A stretch of DNA of 64,000 nt from Seriola aureovittata. Taxonomy: Eukaryota; Chordata; Actinopteri; Carangiformes; Carangidae. Each line of letters opens with the position of its first letter. Within the stretch, counting starts at the first letter, position 1. Below the pieces are notes generated by a model. It searched no databases. It was given only the letters and a program-made list of their open reading frames with translations, and had not been told where the DNA came from. A program made the translations under genes and the position numbers. The stretch is from positions 21,818,276 through 21,882,275 of the forward strand of contig NC_079379.1 in NCBI RefSeq assembly GCF_021018895.1, in the 5' to 3' direction. Positions 24,891 through 38,225 of this stretch are shown one piece after another.

Positions 24891-26824
24891 AAAGTCTCAT
24901 CAGTCACGACTAGCAGACGGCGGTGAATCCAACATGGACAGCCAAAGGTAACGCCACCAATTTGTCTAACCACTTGGACACAGTCACACTGCTGAATATG
25001 AAAAGTGCGTGGCTCAAAAAAGAAGAGAGAAAGTCCGATAAGTGCCAAAGTAATCGTTCATTAATGGTAAATGAGGTAAATGTTTGAAATAATCATGACA
25101 TTGATTTGAAGTCCTATCACCGAGCCCCGCTGCAGAGCCTGTACAGTCTGTTAGAAACATACTTGTGACCAAGCTCCCAGGATAAAATAGAACAGAGGAA
25201 TGTTTTTTTCAGACCCCGGCTTTTTCACATCTGACAAAGCAGGCGCACCTCCTGGGGTTTCATATTCAACATTTTTCAAAAGGCCACCTCTCCCTTTAAC
25301 AGAGCCCGGGTTTAATTCTGATGTGCAGTTGCGTTTAGGCTTCCACATATAGTGCTATATTTAGGTAACAGCAGATCCACGTTGCAGATGAAGTGCTATC
25401 ATCACCGCACACAGGGTGAGAAATACATCTGAAAAATTAGCCCTACAAAACACTCTACCTGCCCTTTGCTCTTAACAATTTCTGAGCCAGGTCTCCAAAC
25501 AGAAGATTTGTGGGGAAACTCCATTATGATGAGAGAAAGGCTGCGGGTCTTTTCCTGATTAGAAATTGATCAGGTCATTCAAATTCCACCCTGGAGGGAA
25601 GCAAAGAGGATTGTGTTTAAGACGGGGGCGACACAGCTTGCCTGTTGATTTCATTCTGGCCATCGGAGCAGAAAAACAAACTGTACAGCCATTTATCAGC
25701 AGCACTGACACAGGCCAATGCACAGGAAGGCTTATAAGTGATCCCGTCTGCTGTTCGCAGCTCCGTAACTCACAGCGGACTGAGGATTTGCATACAGCCC
25801 AAGGTTGGTTATTGTCTAAGGCAGCGAGTTTGACAAGGATACCTGGGGACACTTATAATGGACACTTCAATGACTACGCCTACTTCTATAAAGCAGGCTG
25901 TTGACTCCACTCAGTTTGAAGCCCGCTGGCAATAAGGGACCAGGTAGATGTGAGCTCAAGCTGAATATATTCTCAAACAGGTGGCGGCGACTCCCCCCCC
26001 GCCTTTTTCGACAACACACCAACCGTCATCTCGTTCCCCTGACCTTGTCCGACTGAAGGCTGGCAACCCTGCGCTGATCAAAGTTCGCCAAGCTGAGACA
26101 GCAAAGCGTCTGTTCACACTTCAGAAGGGAGAGAGAAGGGGGGGGGGCAGAAAGAGAGGGGGTGGCAAGCAGCAGTGTGTGAGCTTAGATTTTCACCCTA
26201 ATCTTCAGTTTTGAGAAGTCATCAACTTTTGCAGGGTGTAGTTACAGTAAAGTGTTTTCAGTTTGTGCTCTGTGGAGATTGTCTCTCTCCCCCAGCTTAC
26301 CTCTGCTACTAGCGGGCAATTTAAGAAGACAAAAATCTGCAGTTTTAAAGGGCTCATATGTCTCGTACAGTTCAGAGAGGTATCTCTGCTGCTGTTGAAC
26401 CAAGCCTCTCAGTGGGAGTTATCTCAGCAGCAGCAGCTTTGTCTGTAATACACGCACCTCGTTAGATAAATGAACATGTCAGCGTCATGTCTCTTACACA
26501 AAAGTCACAATGGCAATCTGACTAGGTCGGCCCTAGAAACATTTTCCAAACACTGCAAATCCGACTTGAATGCTGTCACATCAACGATGAAAGCTGCAGC
26601 AGCACGAAGCGCACGCACACATAGAAATTAAACACACAGCTTAAATGATAACACTTCAGCCAATTAGCACGTCGCCCCAAATCATGTGGCAGCAGATACT
26701 GTCCTCCTGCAGATACAGGTCAGGAGCTTCAAGTTAATGTTCACACCAAATGTCAAAATAGAGAGAAAGAAAATGTGATCTCAGTGACTGTGGCGTGATG
26801 ATGGGGTTGGTTTGAGCTTTTCTG

Positions 26825-27358
26825 AAACTGCTGATCTCCTGGGATTTTTACACACAACAGTCTCTAGAGTCTTTACTCAGAACGGAGCCAAAAAAAAAAA
26901 AAAAAACTAGGCTCATCAAAACTGGACAGTTGAAGACTGGGAAAAAAAAAACGTAGGCTGGTCTGATGAATGTGGATTTCTGCTTAGGCAGCAGATGTTC
27001 GGGTCAGAACGTGGCTTCAACAGCGTGAATCCATGGACCCAACCTGACTTGTGTCAACAGTCCAGGCTGGTGGTGGTGTAATGGTGTGGGGAATGATTTC
27101 TTGCCACACTTTGATCCCTTAATACCAATCAATCATGGTTAGAAACAACTGTGGGAGGGATGTGGCAGAAACAGGAGATTGGTTGATGAATGTGCAGCTG
27201 AAAAATCTGCAGAAATGATGTGCTGCCATCATGTCAACACGGAGCAGAATCTGAAAGTCTCCAAACATCCTGTGGAATCAGTGACAGGAAGAACTGAGGC
27301 CCGAGGCTCTACCTAGTGTTAGTGTGGGGTTCCTAATAAAGTGCTCAGTGAGTGTATA
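26825..27358 (+). mobile_element. Tc1-like DNA transposon relic, copy 2
   Basis: Runs from actgctgatctcctgggat through gaatgtggatttctgct, gcttcaacagcgtgaatcc, gtgtaatggtgtgggga and gaatgtgcagctgaaaaatc to cctaataaagtgctcagtgag. Compared with copy 1 it keeps more of the 5' part but has its own internal deletion after aatcaatcatgg. Long A runs (26890-26906 and 26942-26951) interrupt it. No intact transposase. Confidence 0.75.
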
Positions 27359-30300
27359 TCCCAAGTATTCAAGAGAATAAAATCACTATTAAACCACGAA
27401 AAAGTAATAATGTTCTCATTTTAGAGCCTTGCACTGCAGGGCAAGAGATCATACCAGCTGTCCCCTTCCTTATATTTTAAATCATCGTTCGTAGGTAAAT
27501 TTATGAATATCAAGCAAATGTGAGTCCTGCGCTGTCGTGCTTAAAGAAATCTGCAGCAATACTCTCTATCTAATAAACAATGAAACGGATGAGGAGATGT
27601 AACCTTGATCCGTAACCAAGAGAGAAACGAGGGTGAACGCCCACCGCGCTCAGAATAGTCATTGATCGAGGCTTTAACAGTAGAATAGGTTTTAAAATCT
27701 GTCACTGATGCAGCTAGTCGGAGAGAGAGAACACACTGTTTTAATGATACCATTACTCGTAAGGCCAGTGCCGTGATGCGGAGGTTCCTACTGCGTCCCT
27801 GCTGCGTTAACAAAGTGGCAAAAGTTGGTCTTGACGTGGCTTGAAGGAGCGAGGGAAGTTTCCCATAACAGACATCGACTGTATGTCTGACTGACAAAAA
27901 GGCCATTGCTTAACCAGACAGATGAACGATGTTATGTTTTCCGCGTCTGAGAAAAGGGGCTTCAGAAAGCCTTCATGTATAAATAAAGTAGCCTAACTGC
28001 CCAGTTTCTTAATATGAATATTATTATGCGACAGCTGGAAATAAGAAAAACCCGAATGTCTGCTTTCATCAACTTTCAGTATCTGAAACTGCACCAGATG
28101 GGACGAATAAGAAGGAGATGTTAAAGGCAAGCGAGAAGAAATCCAGAGGGATCCTCTGTGAAATTCCTGCCCCATAACTAATAATATCACTCAGAGAATA
28201 AAAAATGAAAAAGCTCCAGATTTTACATTTGATGGCATCACATCTATGAGTCTTCATGCTCTAGTCTCTGGCTTTGGTGGAGAGTATTTCATTTTCACAG
28301 CTATTGACTTTCAGTCAGTGCTTTATTTTAATAAAAACGGAGGCATGGTTATGTTTGCTGCTCAAGCACATAAAGAGGATTTGAGGGGCACGGAGAGACT
28401 GAAAGGTCTTCTCACAAGATTTGAATAAAGGAAGAAATTGTTCTGAAATCCGTCCACAGATATGGAAGTAATACCAGGTCAGCTGTCGGATGTACTTAAT
28501 TAAACTCAAGGAGAACAGTGTGAAAAGACGTACAGTATAAAAATCTTTTCTTTTAGTGTTTCTCAAAGCCTTAAATCTAAAACCATGTTTGCTGTAAGAA
28601 AAAGCATCTGACTTCAATCTTTTTTATTTTCATGCTTCTAAAGAGGGTTTGTGTGGCTCTCGCTGGGCTGGAAATAGTCTCCGACCCCTGGTTTCATGAA
28701 ACTCTTTCAAAATCCAGCGGAGTGCAAAGTGGTCGAATTTAAAATGCAGCTGTTTATCTAGCCCCTGACTTTTTGAAGGTGAGAGGTTTATTATATATAT
28801 ATATATTTTTTTTTTGTCCAACAGCAATGTGTTATTTTAAGCATTTTCAAACTGCAGTGAGTGTGTGCTCTTCTAGCTATTGATGTTTACACATCCTGAT
28901 TTGTGTGTGTGAACATATACAGGTTCCTACGAGGGAACAAACTACACATCATCATCAAAAACAGTGACATTCAAAAGTGACCGTTTGCTGCTTCACAGAC
29001 TAATACCATCTATAAACAGTCTGTGTCCTAACCCTAACTAAAGCCTGATTTATCTTATTCCTTCATGAACACGGACACTGCAGTTTAACTTAAGTCAGTC
29101 ACACATACACCATCCTGCTACTGCTGCACTAAATATGTATCAATCCACATATGAAAATAGTTCCCAACAAATACATTATTTACTCCTGTCTGTTGAAAAC
29201 TGCAGTGTCCAGCTGTTTTAGGAAACTATTGAGCTGTTTTTGAAAATGAAATTTTGTCTTCCATAGAAACTAGGGAAGTGCAGATCGCAGTTCTATCCGT
29301 GGACACTGCGGTAATTCCCCGGACCAGGCGGGCCTGGTCATAAAAATTAACATTCTGATTAACAGCGGATGGGTTGCAGGTGGGTGAAATAATATATGAT
29401 GTATGAGGAAAATATTAATTACATTCTCTAAGACGTGAACATTTTTTTAAGCTTCATTTTGCATCAATTAGACTCTATTTAGATTGCTGAACTAGTTATG
29501 ATTTATCATTTATTTTGGGCAGCAACCAAACATCATTATTAATTTGTTTGTGATCAGGAAGTAGCAGTGGCATTGAGAATTTTAATGTCAGACTGTGTTC
29601 AGGCTTTTGTAGAAATACCTGTTGCCTTTTTCTACTTCAGTGTAACATGTCACAATATCATCACATGTAATATCCCACTGAAAAATGATGGTAATGTGTG
29701 ATTGGGTGTGGGTCTCTAAATAACAGGGCTGACGTCACAGCCGATCTGCGCATCACTGGTAGGAACCGGGACAAACCGCCCAGTGAATTGTTGGTTTTGA
29801 GATTTGTTGACAATTAGAAGAATATATAAAAATACCACGAAACTGCTCTGCGAAGCTTCAAGGCCTCTGGACCTAAAAGTTTAATTAAGTAGGCTTTATA
29901 GTTAATTTTTTCACTGGTGTCAATACACCTTTCGAAAAGGAAAACTGGGAGAAATGTACTTTAACTCTTTAATATACTCTTCAATACTGAAGCGTTTTGA
30001 TGCCGAAGAAACCTTTTGGAACCGTTCAAAACAGAGCTGATCCTTGTCCGTCATAGAAACTCAGGCAGCAGGCTCTCAGCCTATTGGCCCTGCCTCTGAA
30101 GTGCCCACCCCCTTACTTTGCTCTGACTGGTCAGAGGAGATGTCTATCCACAAACTAGCATCAGTTAGAAAAGCTGTAGAAAAAAACAGGCTTTTCCTGA
30201 CTGGGAGAACACGTCATTACGTCTCACTCTCTTCCGGATACAAATCGCTCTGTTGTCTTCTTTGGACTTCTCATTACGATATTCACAGCCTGGAATACTT

Positions 30301-32942
30301 TTATAAGGAACCCTTTTGATTTTTGTGACCTGTGGACCGTTACGGACGAAAGGAATACAAACAACGGATGAATGGAGAGAGAATCGGAGTTCTACACGTC
30401 TAAACGGTAAGCAGTCACCACACTCTGCTGGTACACCATGCTGGGAGACATTAATAAATTAAATTTATGTAGGCCTACTCATAGTTAGCACAAAATAAAC
30501 CAAATATTTGAATTCTACAGCCTCTAACCGATCTAAGGAGGCGCAGCCTGTCTATATTGACAAATGCTAACAGGTTTACTCCATCAGAACATGTTCAGAA
30601 CCTCACAATGGGCCCGTTGACGGGCCTGCGGGCCGTATGACGTTAATCTGACAGTTACTTGGCAGCATAAGCAAAAAGCTGTCATCTAGTTTTAATTCAA
30701 ATATGGGGAAAAAAAAAAAAAAACTTATTTGTGCTTGTAAGTACATGACATCACCTTTATTGATTTTAGCACTCATTTGTGTTGCTGTTATTAGCGATCA
30801 TAAGATTGTGGTTTGTCTCTGGCAGTCTGTTCTTGCTGAAAGATAGTGATCTTTCCATTTACACCATGTACCCCCTGCTTCTTCTATGCCCTTGTTGCTG
30901 TTAGGTTTACTGTTATTAACATAACTCTAACGGACCTTTACTCATTTTGCCCTGGCTCAGCGGCTGATTATAACTCTTAATTTTATTATCCCAAAATTGT
31001 ATTACTCACTTAGACATTCTCTCATTGCATTGCCTCTGATTACTGCAGACTCTTATTAGTCACGTCCTTCACACCCATCCATGTACCTGCAGTTGCCAGG
31101 AGCAATAAAGTTTCCCCGGTGTGTTAACTCCCTGTGAGTCTGCCTCGTTCACCTCGGGCTCATGTCACTGAATATAAGCACAGAGAAGTGCAGATGAGAT
31201 GAACCTTCACACTATGACTCTGAGCATTTCCCTTAGCTCAGGCTTACCATTTAAGCCCCTTAAGACCCCCCCCCCCCCCCTTATGTAAAAAAATAACCCC
31301 ATTCGCCTCTGTCTGATAGTATGGTATATTGTATATCACCTTGTTTCCACTCCAGCTATATTATGTTGAGTGAAATATTCAAAACCTGCGCTCAGTGTTT
31401 TTGTTCTGTCAAGTGAAAATATGCTGCATGTCTTATGGGTTTACTTTACATTTCCCCAAAATTCAGTCTGACATGTTTGGTATCTTTGGATACTTTTTGC
31501 ATCTGCGTTAGAATTTAAAATGAATTTCTGTCACTTTTGAACAGTGTTTACATGCACAGCACAAGTTTGTAAATGGCTGACCCACTGGAGGATCACTCGG
31601 GCTTAAAATGTATTACTAACATCCAAGCTATAATATATGCTGATCTATAATTATACGTTTAATTAATGCAGTTAAAGCTGAATTCACGTACTATATGTCT
31701 GGGAAATTATACAAAAATGGCATGTAGATGATAAATAATTCAAATTGCACTTACAAAGTCTCAAGGAAATGAAGCTCTGAGGAAGCTGCAATCTGAAAGA
31801 GTACAATTTTCAAATCACAAGAGCTGCTTTTGAAATGGTAACTTACCCAGCCTGATATAAAACAAGCTGACAGTATCTTAGAAGCTGTAGCAAGTGACCA
31901 TTTAAGACACCATCTGTTGCTTTTTCATGCTATAAAAGAAAAACTACACGGGGCTGGTAGCACATCTATGCTCACTTCCTTATTGAGAAATTCCTTGTGC
32001 CCCGCCGCTTGCGCTATAGATTGACTGGTGAGAGTATCAAGATGGTTAGAGGAGGAAACATCAGAGAGACTCAGACACATGTTTCAGCCTCAGTCAGACC
32101 CAGACTCAGAGGAGTTTGTTGCTGATTCTGTTTTGCACCGCAACTAGGAGACCGGAACAGTTCGTGTAGGTAACATCTTGTATGTTTGTTTGTTAGTTTA
32201 TAACTGGCAGTGGCTGACACAGTGTTTGTGGGTTTGCTAATGCAAACTCTCGCTCTCTTTACTGACAAAAACTGTCCCAATTCAGGGGCTGCATCCTCCA
32301 AGGGCTGCATTTGAAGACCGATTGCATCACGGCTCGGCTGTCCCATACGGAAGGCTCCCTCAATTGTTGTATTATTTAAACATCATATATGTACATTTGA
32401 TTTTCGTCCGAGGGGATCTTTAACTGTAGTTATTTAACATCAACTATGTGAGTTAACAAAACAACAACAAAAAAATCTTAATTAACATACTGCATGCAGG
32501 TGAACATTTACACTCGGCTAAATAATTAGTTTAGTGGATGAAAGAATCTGAATGATTTTTTTACATTTGGGAAAAAAAAAGAGTGGGCTTTGTTTTTCAA
32601 CTTTAGATGAACTACCAGGTAGCTCAGGAAACTCCTGATTAAACTTTATGATACTTCTCATCATACCATTTTGAGCTCATCACCTTAAAAGCTCTACATT
32701 TGGACAAATGCATGAATATGGTAATGAAATGAATAAATGTATATAACACACGATATGAGGTATAGGGCCACAGTTTGTACAAGCCAATTGCTTTTCCCAG
32801 CTCAGTATCCGCCGGCTGATGATTCTCAGATTGGAAAAGCCCCTGTTGCAGTAAAACCAAACACAGGTAAAGGTAGCTGCAGCTCCAGCTTCCCCCTGAA
32901 AATTGGTTTTGATGTTTACTCTCAAACGGAAAAATCTCCCAA

Positions 32943-33177
32943 CCATTTTGCATGCAGTCGAATGTTTTGTTTTTTTTCCTGCACTTCGACTGATAGCAAG
33001 GTGGACAGAATGTAAAGCAGCTGAGATTATTGATGTGTGTTGTCAGGCACGTCCTCTGTCCAAAATGAGACGTCTGCTTCATTAATCATTAACAAAGCGG
33101 AAGATGTGGGATGCCTCATCGAAGTCGATTTGCACGTTTGTCAACAAAAAAATCCGTGTTCCCAGGATACTGGTGAC
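32943..33177 (+). repeat. diverged tandem duplication, unit A
   Basis: Shares ordered blocks with 33228-33470: ccattttgcatgcag, ttttcctgcact..gactgatagc, gaatgtaaa, attgatgtg.tttgtca, ccattaatcat-like, gatttgca.gtttgt.aac and ga.actgg/ctgatgg. Offset 285 bp. No coding frame fits both. Confidence 0.65.
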
Positions 33178-33227
33178 CCAGCTCCCATATATCGCCTATA
33201 TTTTTTTATCTCTGTGTGGTGATGAGG

Positions 33228-33470
33228 CCATTTTGCATGCAGGCCAATTTTTTTCCTGCACTTTCACTGATAGCTAGATCCAGCCAGGAAAAAGAATGTA
33301 AAACAGGCCTCAGTATTAATGTGTTTTGTCAAGGAAGTTCTCCATCCAACAGGCAATGTCTGTCCCATTAATCATGAGCACAGGGGAGGGTGAGGGAAGC
33401 CCTGAATTAAATAAACCGGTCCATTTGCATTTTTGTTAACATAAATATGTCTACCATGATGCTGATGGCT
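33228..33470 (+). repeat. diverged tandem duplication, unit B
   Basis: Second unit of the pair with 32943-33177. It has small insertions (a block around 33275-33290 and a purine-rich stretch near 33380-33400). A T-run follows within 45 bp. Confidence 0.65.
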
Positions 33471-34734
33471 CTTTATGTTCAGGGTTTGTGATCGGTTTTC
33501 TTTTCTCGTTTTTTTTTTTTTTTTAGAGCAGCTTCACACCAGAGGGTTACATTTTCCTGTTCATGTAGATGTGAAAAATGTGAGCCACAAAATGAGATCA
33601 GAGGCCAAGGCAGTATGTCTACTGGGGACTGACGACACATTGAAACAAGTAGCCTACAGTGAGGAAGAATCCTCCAAGGATTTCAACAGATTTGGCTCAC
33701 AACAAGGAGACATGTTTGAAATGGCGTGCTTTCAAGTGCAAGCGGTCCTATTCAACTGCATGGCACAAGGATGCTGTCTTTGTTTAATTTCTGACAATCA
33801 TCATTCAGACATCAGGCGGGGATGACAGATCTGTCACTACAGTACAACAACAAGGCCGATATAAATTTTTTTTTCTTCTCTTTTCCAAATCGAGTGATTT
33901 CTCTATCAGTGTGTCAGTCAGATCCACTGAGGAGTTCAGTCTGTGTATGATCTCGTTCCAGATCCACTTCTGCATTTGGAAAAAATTCACTTCTGTCAGG
34001 AAGAACATGAAAAGCAGACTGTCCTCTCCAGAGATCGACAGCATTGGTTGTTTGTTCATACTTGAAAGAACCTATGTTTATGTTCAGAAGCATAACGCAG
34101 CAGGAAGTGCTGTGAAGTCCTTCTAGAGGATTGGATTGAAGGGTGGATGGTTCAAAGTGTCTGACTCAGAAAACGATGATTGGCATCAAGTCTTTTTCCA
34201 ACAGTCAGTAATGGTTTCCTTTAACTAGGATTTTCCCCTGGAACACTAACGAAGGAGATCTCGTTGCCTAAATGTACCAAAAGTCTAACATGGACTGAAC
34301 AGTATATTCTGTTGTTCAGGTTTAAGCACCTGTCAGAAAGCTGACTGCAACCCTCCAGCCCAGGGGCCATATTAGTTTACCTGCAGGAAATTTGATATAT
34401 CTTTGTTGATCAATAGCAGTGATTTGATGATTGTGTTTCTGAGTGCTGACATTTTAAGCATTCACTGCTCACTTTCTAGCCTGCAGTCTTGTTCTGGAAC
34501 AAAGACTCCCTGCCCCTGATGATCCCAATTTTCTCTCCTAACCCACAGTACTAGCAGCTCCACAGTGGAACACAGTGCCATAAGTAAGTAACGCGTTAAA
34601 GCTCGTTTGATTTAATATTGAAATCAGGAAATATGACAGGGTTGGTAATACTACTGAATCCACTTAGAATCAACCCCCCCCCTCGAACATAATGAACCTG
34701 CAAAACATCTGCATTTTAGGATTGTCATTGTGTG

Positions 34735-34845
34735 CTTGTCAGCATGCTGATGTTAGCATTTAGCTCAGACCACCACTGTGCCTAAGTTCAGCCCCACGGA
34801 GCTGCTTGCATGACTAAAGACTCATAGTCCTGGTGAAGTCAATAT
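34735..34845 (+). repeat. dispersed gctaac-type repeat, fragment
   Basis: gtcagcatgctgatgttagc, atttagctcagaccaccac, gtgcctaagttcagcccca and ggagctgcttgcatgac are the opposite-strand version of the family also seen at 1115-1540 and near 42.6 kb. Confidence 0.55.
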
Positions 34846-35893
34846 CAATACTGAATCAAGTCACTCCTCTACTAATACTATTGAACCAACCGAGAATCAA
34901 CACCATGCAGCTCTATGCAGATTCCAGCTACTCTGATCGGTAAGGAACTTGTGCTGCATTTGCATTGTTCTGTAGAAGTAAGTCCAACAGGAGCTGTCTA
35001 AAAGGACTGCCAATTAAAAGTCAGTGGCAGAATAAAACCTCGATCTGTTTGAGCAAATGCAAATCAGCCCCATGCAAAAATTAAGCAAAAATTGTAAATT
35101 CAAATAATCTGAATTTGCTTTTTAACTCATACCTGATTTATTTATACTCTTTAATCAATCTGGTTGTTCCATGCTATATTAATATTCAGCTGCTTCATTT
35201 CCTGCAGATGTTTCACAACAAAAGACTTCCAGAGAAGTGTCCGTATTCTGCCAGCTGAACAGCTTTTAATATGAAACAGATTAGAGAAGCATTCAGTTTT
35301 CATTATTGGCAACAGCAACAGCGGCAACAGCAAATTGACAGAGAAAACTGGAGCAGTTCAGAAAACTGCTTTTTTTTTTTTTAAATAAAATATTTAACAG
35401 GAGGAATTCAAAATAAAAGCTACAGAGCTCTAATAAATAGTCTGATAAAATAAACTCTATTTAAGTATTTATAGTTTACATTTTCAAAGTAACTCACCAA
35501 CCAGCTTTCCTTGGTGGTCTCACTGTCTGGGTGGTCTCCACATGAAGCGAGCTGCCAATTAAAATGACTGACTTCCTGTTACTTATGGATCTGTAGCAGT
35601 GCTGTAGATATGTGTGTCTGTGAAAAAGCTCTTGAGCCAAAACAGTTGCAGTATTTTGCACGCCGTTAACTAGCTTCCTCGTTATGACAATGTGTGCCAG
35701 TAACAGAGGAGGGAGCGATGGAGGAGACAGTGTAGATGCTCGTGTAGGAGGAGATATTTTCTATTAGTGTTTTTACAAATTGTTCTGGTCCCCATGAGAA
35801 CTTGATGAAAACCATACAATAGTTCCACTTTGTAGATTTCGACATACAGTATACTGACTATATGCTTTGGGAGTTAATGCCCAAATGTTTGTC

Positions 35894-35938
35894 ACTTCAC
35901 TGTAGAGCCGGTAAAGATATACGGCTCTACAGTGAAGT
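35894..35938. repeat. perfect hairpin, 17-bp arms, 11-nt loop
   Basis: Left arm 35894-35910 (ACTTCACTGTAGAGCCG), loop 35911-35921, right arm 35922-35938, exact reverse complement. No mismatch in the arms. Confidence 0.92.
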
Positions 35939-36540
35939 AACAATCACAGATGGTCTTTTTTTTATAGTCCCATTCAAAATCAACCACGACATGAAAGGAC
36001 CCCAAAAACTTTTTAAAACTTTCAGAAGTTTATATATTCGAGGAGCCTATATGCAGGGAACAGATGGACTTTTTTGGCAGACCTTTCAGTTACAGTGTGT
36101 GGGATTAAGACAGGCTGCATTAAATAACCTGAACCTCCTCAGGAAGAACAGCCAGCTCTGGCCTGTCTAATCTACTGCAACAGTGTTATCGGACCACTGC
36201 AGGTTGTTAATAATGTGAGCCCCCCCCCCCCCCCCACTGCCCACCCCACCCCACGTAGTCGGTACTGGGCCACCGTGTGGACTGTTGGCTGGACTCGGAG
36301 CTTTCTGGCTGTGTCAGAAACCCACAGACAGCTAGTTTGTTTCTGTATGTATCAGCAGTGCTGGGATCAGTACGTGGTGGAATTTGTCCGTGTCGACCAC
36401 TAATAAAATCAGTCGAGGTCTAAAGAACAGTGTATTAACTTTCAGTGTGACATCTGTTGACCTTTATGGACCACCTCAAATCACGGCAACAATATGTAAT
36501 ATAGTAGAAAATAAAGTCACAAAATGAGATTTTAAATAAA

Positions 36541-36782
36541 AGCTGCTCCGGACCATCTCGTCACTTTCTGATAGCGACTCACTGTAACTTCCAATCTTCC
36601 CTGAAGATGTAGCGCAGCTCAGAGGGAAATGTTATATTATATATTATTATAGAGGGGATTATAACATCTTGCCTTGTAAAGGCAACGATGGCTGAAGCTC
36701 TTGTTAAGTGGAAATCACCCCCGCCCGCTCCCAGCAAGGAACCACGTTCGGCGGCAGAGAAAACTTCAAATAGCCCCTTTAA
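36541..36782. mobile_element. MITE-like element, same family (copy 3, one end missing)
   Basis: Shares gcgactcactg, ccaatcttccctga, agatgtagcgcagctcagag and cccgctcccagcaa with copy 2 and ends aacttcaaatagcccctttaa, the right terminal repeat. The left terminal repeat is missing. An AT-rich insert lies at 36630-36665 relative to copy 2. Confidence 0.6.
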
Positions 36783-37784
36783 AATTTTACCTCATAAAAG
36801 TATAAAACTATTATCAGCAATTCTTTTTCTAATTGTCATTATGTGGAAGTGGGCCTTTCAGAGTGTTATCATCTGCCTTGGAAAATACTGTCTGACTCCA
36901 GAAAGTCTCATCGTCAGGGAGGATTTATTGATAGTGGCTGTTACCATGTGCATGTGAATGTAAATTCCGACATTATTTTCATTTTGTAATTTCAGTTATT
37001 AGTAATCAGTGACTTCCAGACATGCTGCACAAGCATTGATGAAAACATGACAGTCGAACAAACAAATAACCACATACACAGGGACACATGCAAAATAAAA
37101 ACATACAAGATGCTTCTCCAAACTTCACAAGCCACAGCCCACCACTTCAACCTAAAACCGTTTTGTGCTTACACATGTGAAATGTATAAAGCCACTCCAG
37201 TTAGTTGTTACTCAAAAGTCCTGACACATCAATAAACTGGCCTCAAATGGACACAAGAAGGAACGATGCTGCCTCTCTGAAAACCTACGAAGTTACAGTG
37301 TCAGTACTTTAAGGAAGATTAACTCACACCGACTGAAACATGCGTAATTACTGCATGAATCATTATGCAGGTGTGTGTGCAATTTGGAAAAGTGCACAAG
37401 GAAAAGATCATGGCCGCTAATGAGCATGATTACTGAGGGCTTTTATTCTTCCATCTAGGCGACGAATGAAATATCATTGACAGACATATTCATTATTTTG
37501 AGCTCTCCTCTAAATGAAACATGTTGTCTCATGTAAAATGTAAAATTCACACTTTCACATTCACATTTCTTGTTTAAGTTCAGCTGCTAGCAAAGACCTG
37601 ATGCCGACGTGTTGCTCAGGAAACGGTGCACAAAAGAAACTAACTTGCGAGTATCGGCTGCAGTCATGGATGGATTATTGACCTTGCTTACCGGGCACAG
37701 ACTCAAGGGGCCCGAGGGTCTCGGGGGGCCAATAGGCCAGAAACTCCATCGAAGTTACTGTTAAAACTTCTTTTTTTTTTAGAA

Positions 37785-37895
37785 AGTCACAGAGCTCAGT
37801 TCAAAGACAAAAAAAGAACCACAAAGAGTCACAGAACTACAAAGAGACGCAGAACAACTACAAAGAGATGCAAAACACAGAGAAGCACAAAACGA
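37785..37895 (+). repeat. degenerate short tandem array (about 18-22 bp unit)
   Basis: Repeated variants of aactacaaagagacgcagaa: accacaaagagtcacagaac, tacaaagagacgcagaacaa, tacaaagagatgcaaaac. A repeat of this type follows the aggggcccgagggtctcgg block at 37707 in other fish genomes, as I recall. Confidence 0.6.
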
Positions 37896-38225
37896 ATAAC
37901 AGATCGAAGAGAAAACATTATTGGAAGTACAAGTGTGGTATTGATGCGAGATGAAGGCTTCATGTGATATACAGCCAATAGTCAAATAATGTCAGCAAAA
38001 AAAAGAGAGACTTTTGGAAAACTTTAAACTCATTTGACAGGATTATTGCTGTTGTTAAATATGACAATCCGCCTCAGTTATAACTCACTGGACTGAACCT
38101 GCTATAAGCCATTAGAAGTCAGAGAAAATACCAAACCAAGCAGGATGCCACTGAAGGATAAGATCATATGGAAAGTCACACACTGCGGCTCCTTACTCCT
38201 GTGTTGTGGTGCTAAGTGGATATCT

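Noticed and set aside
32639..33082. 147-residue minus-strand open frame
   Set aside because: Resembles no known family and overlaps the diverged tandem duplication, whose other unit does not keep the frame.
33475..33825. 116-residue plus-strand open frame
   Set aside because: Low-complexity start over a T run, no domain, no splice context or partner exon seen.
37779..37985. Small Cys/Ser-rich open frame
   Set aside because: It translates the reverse strand of a short degenerate tandem array.
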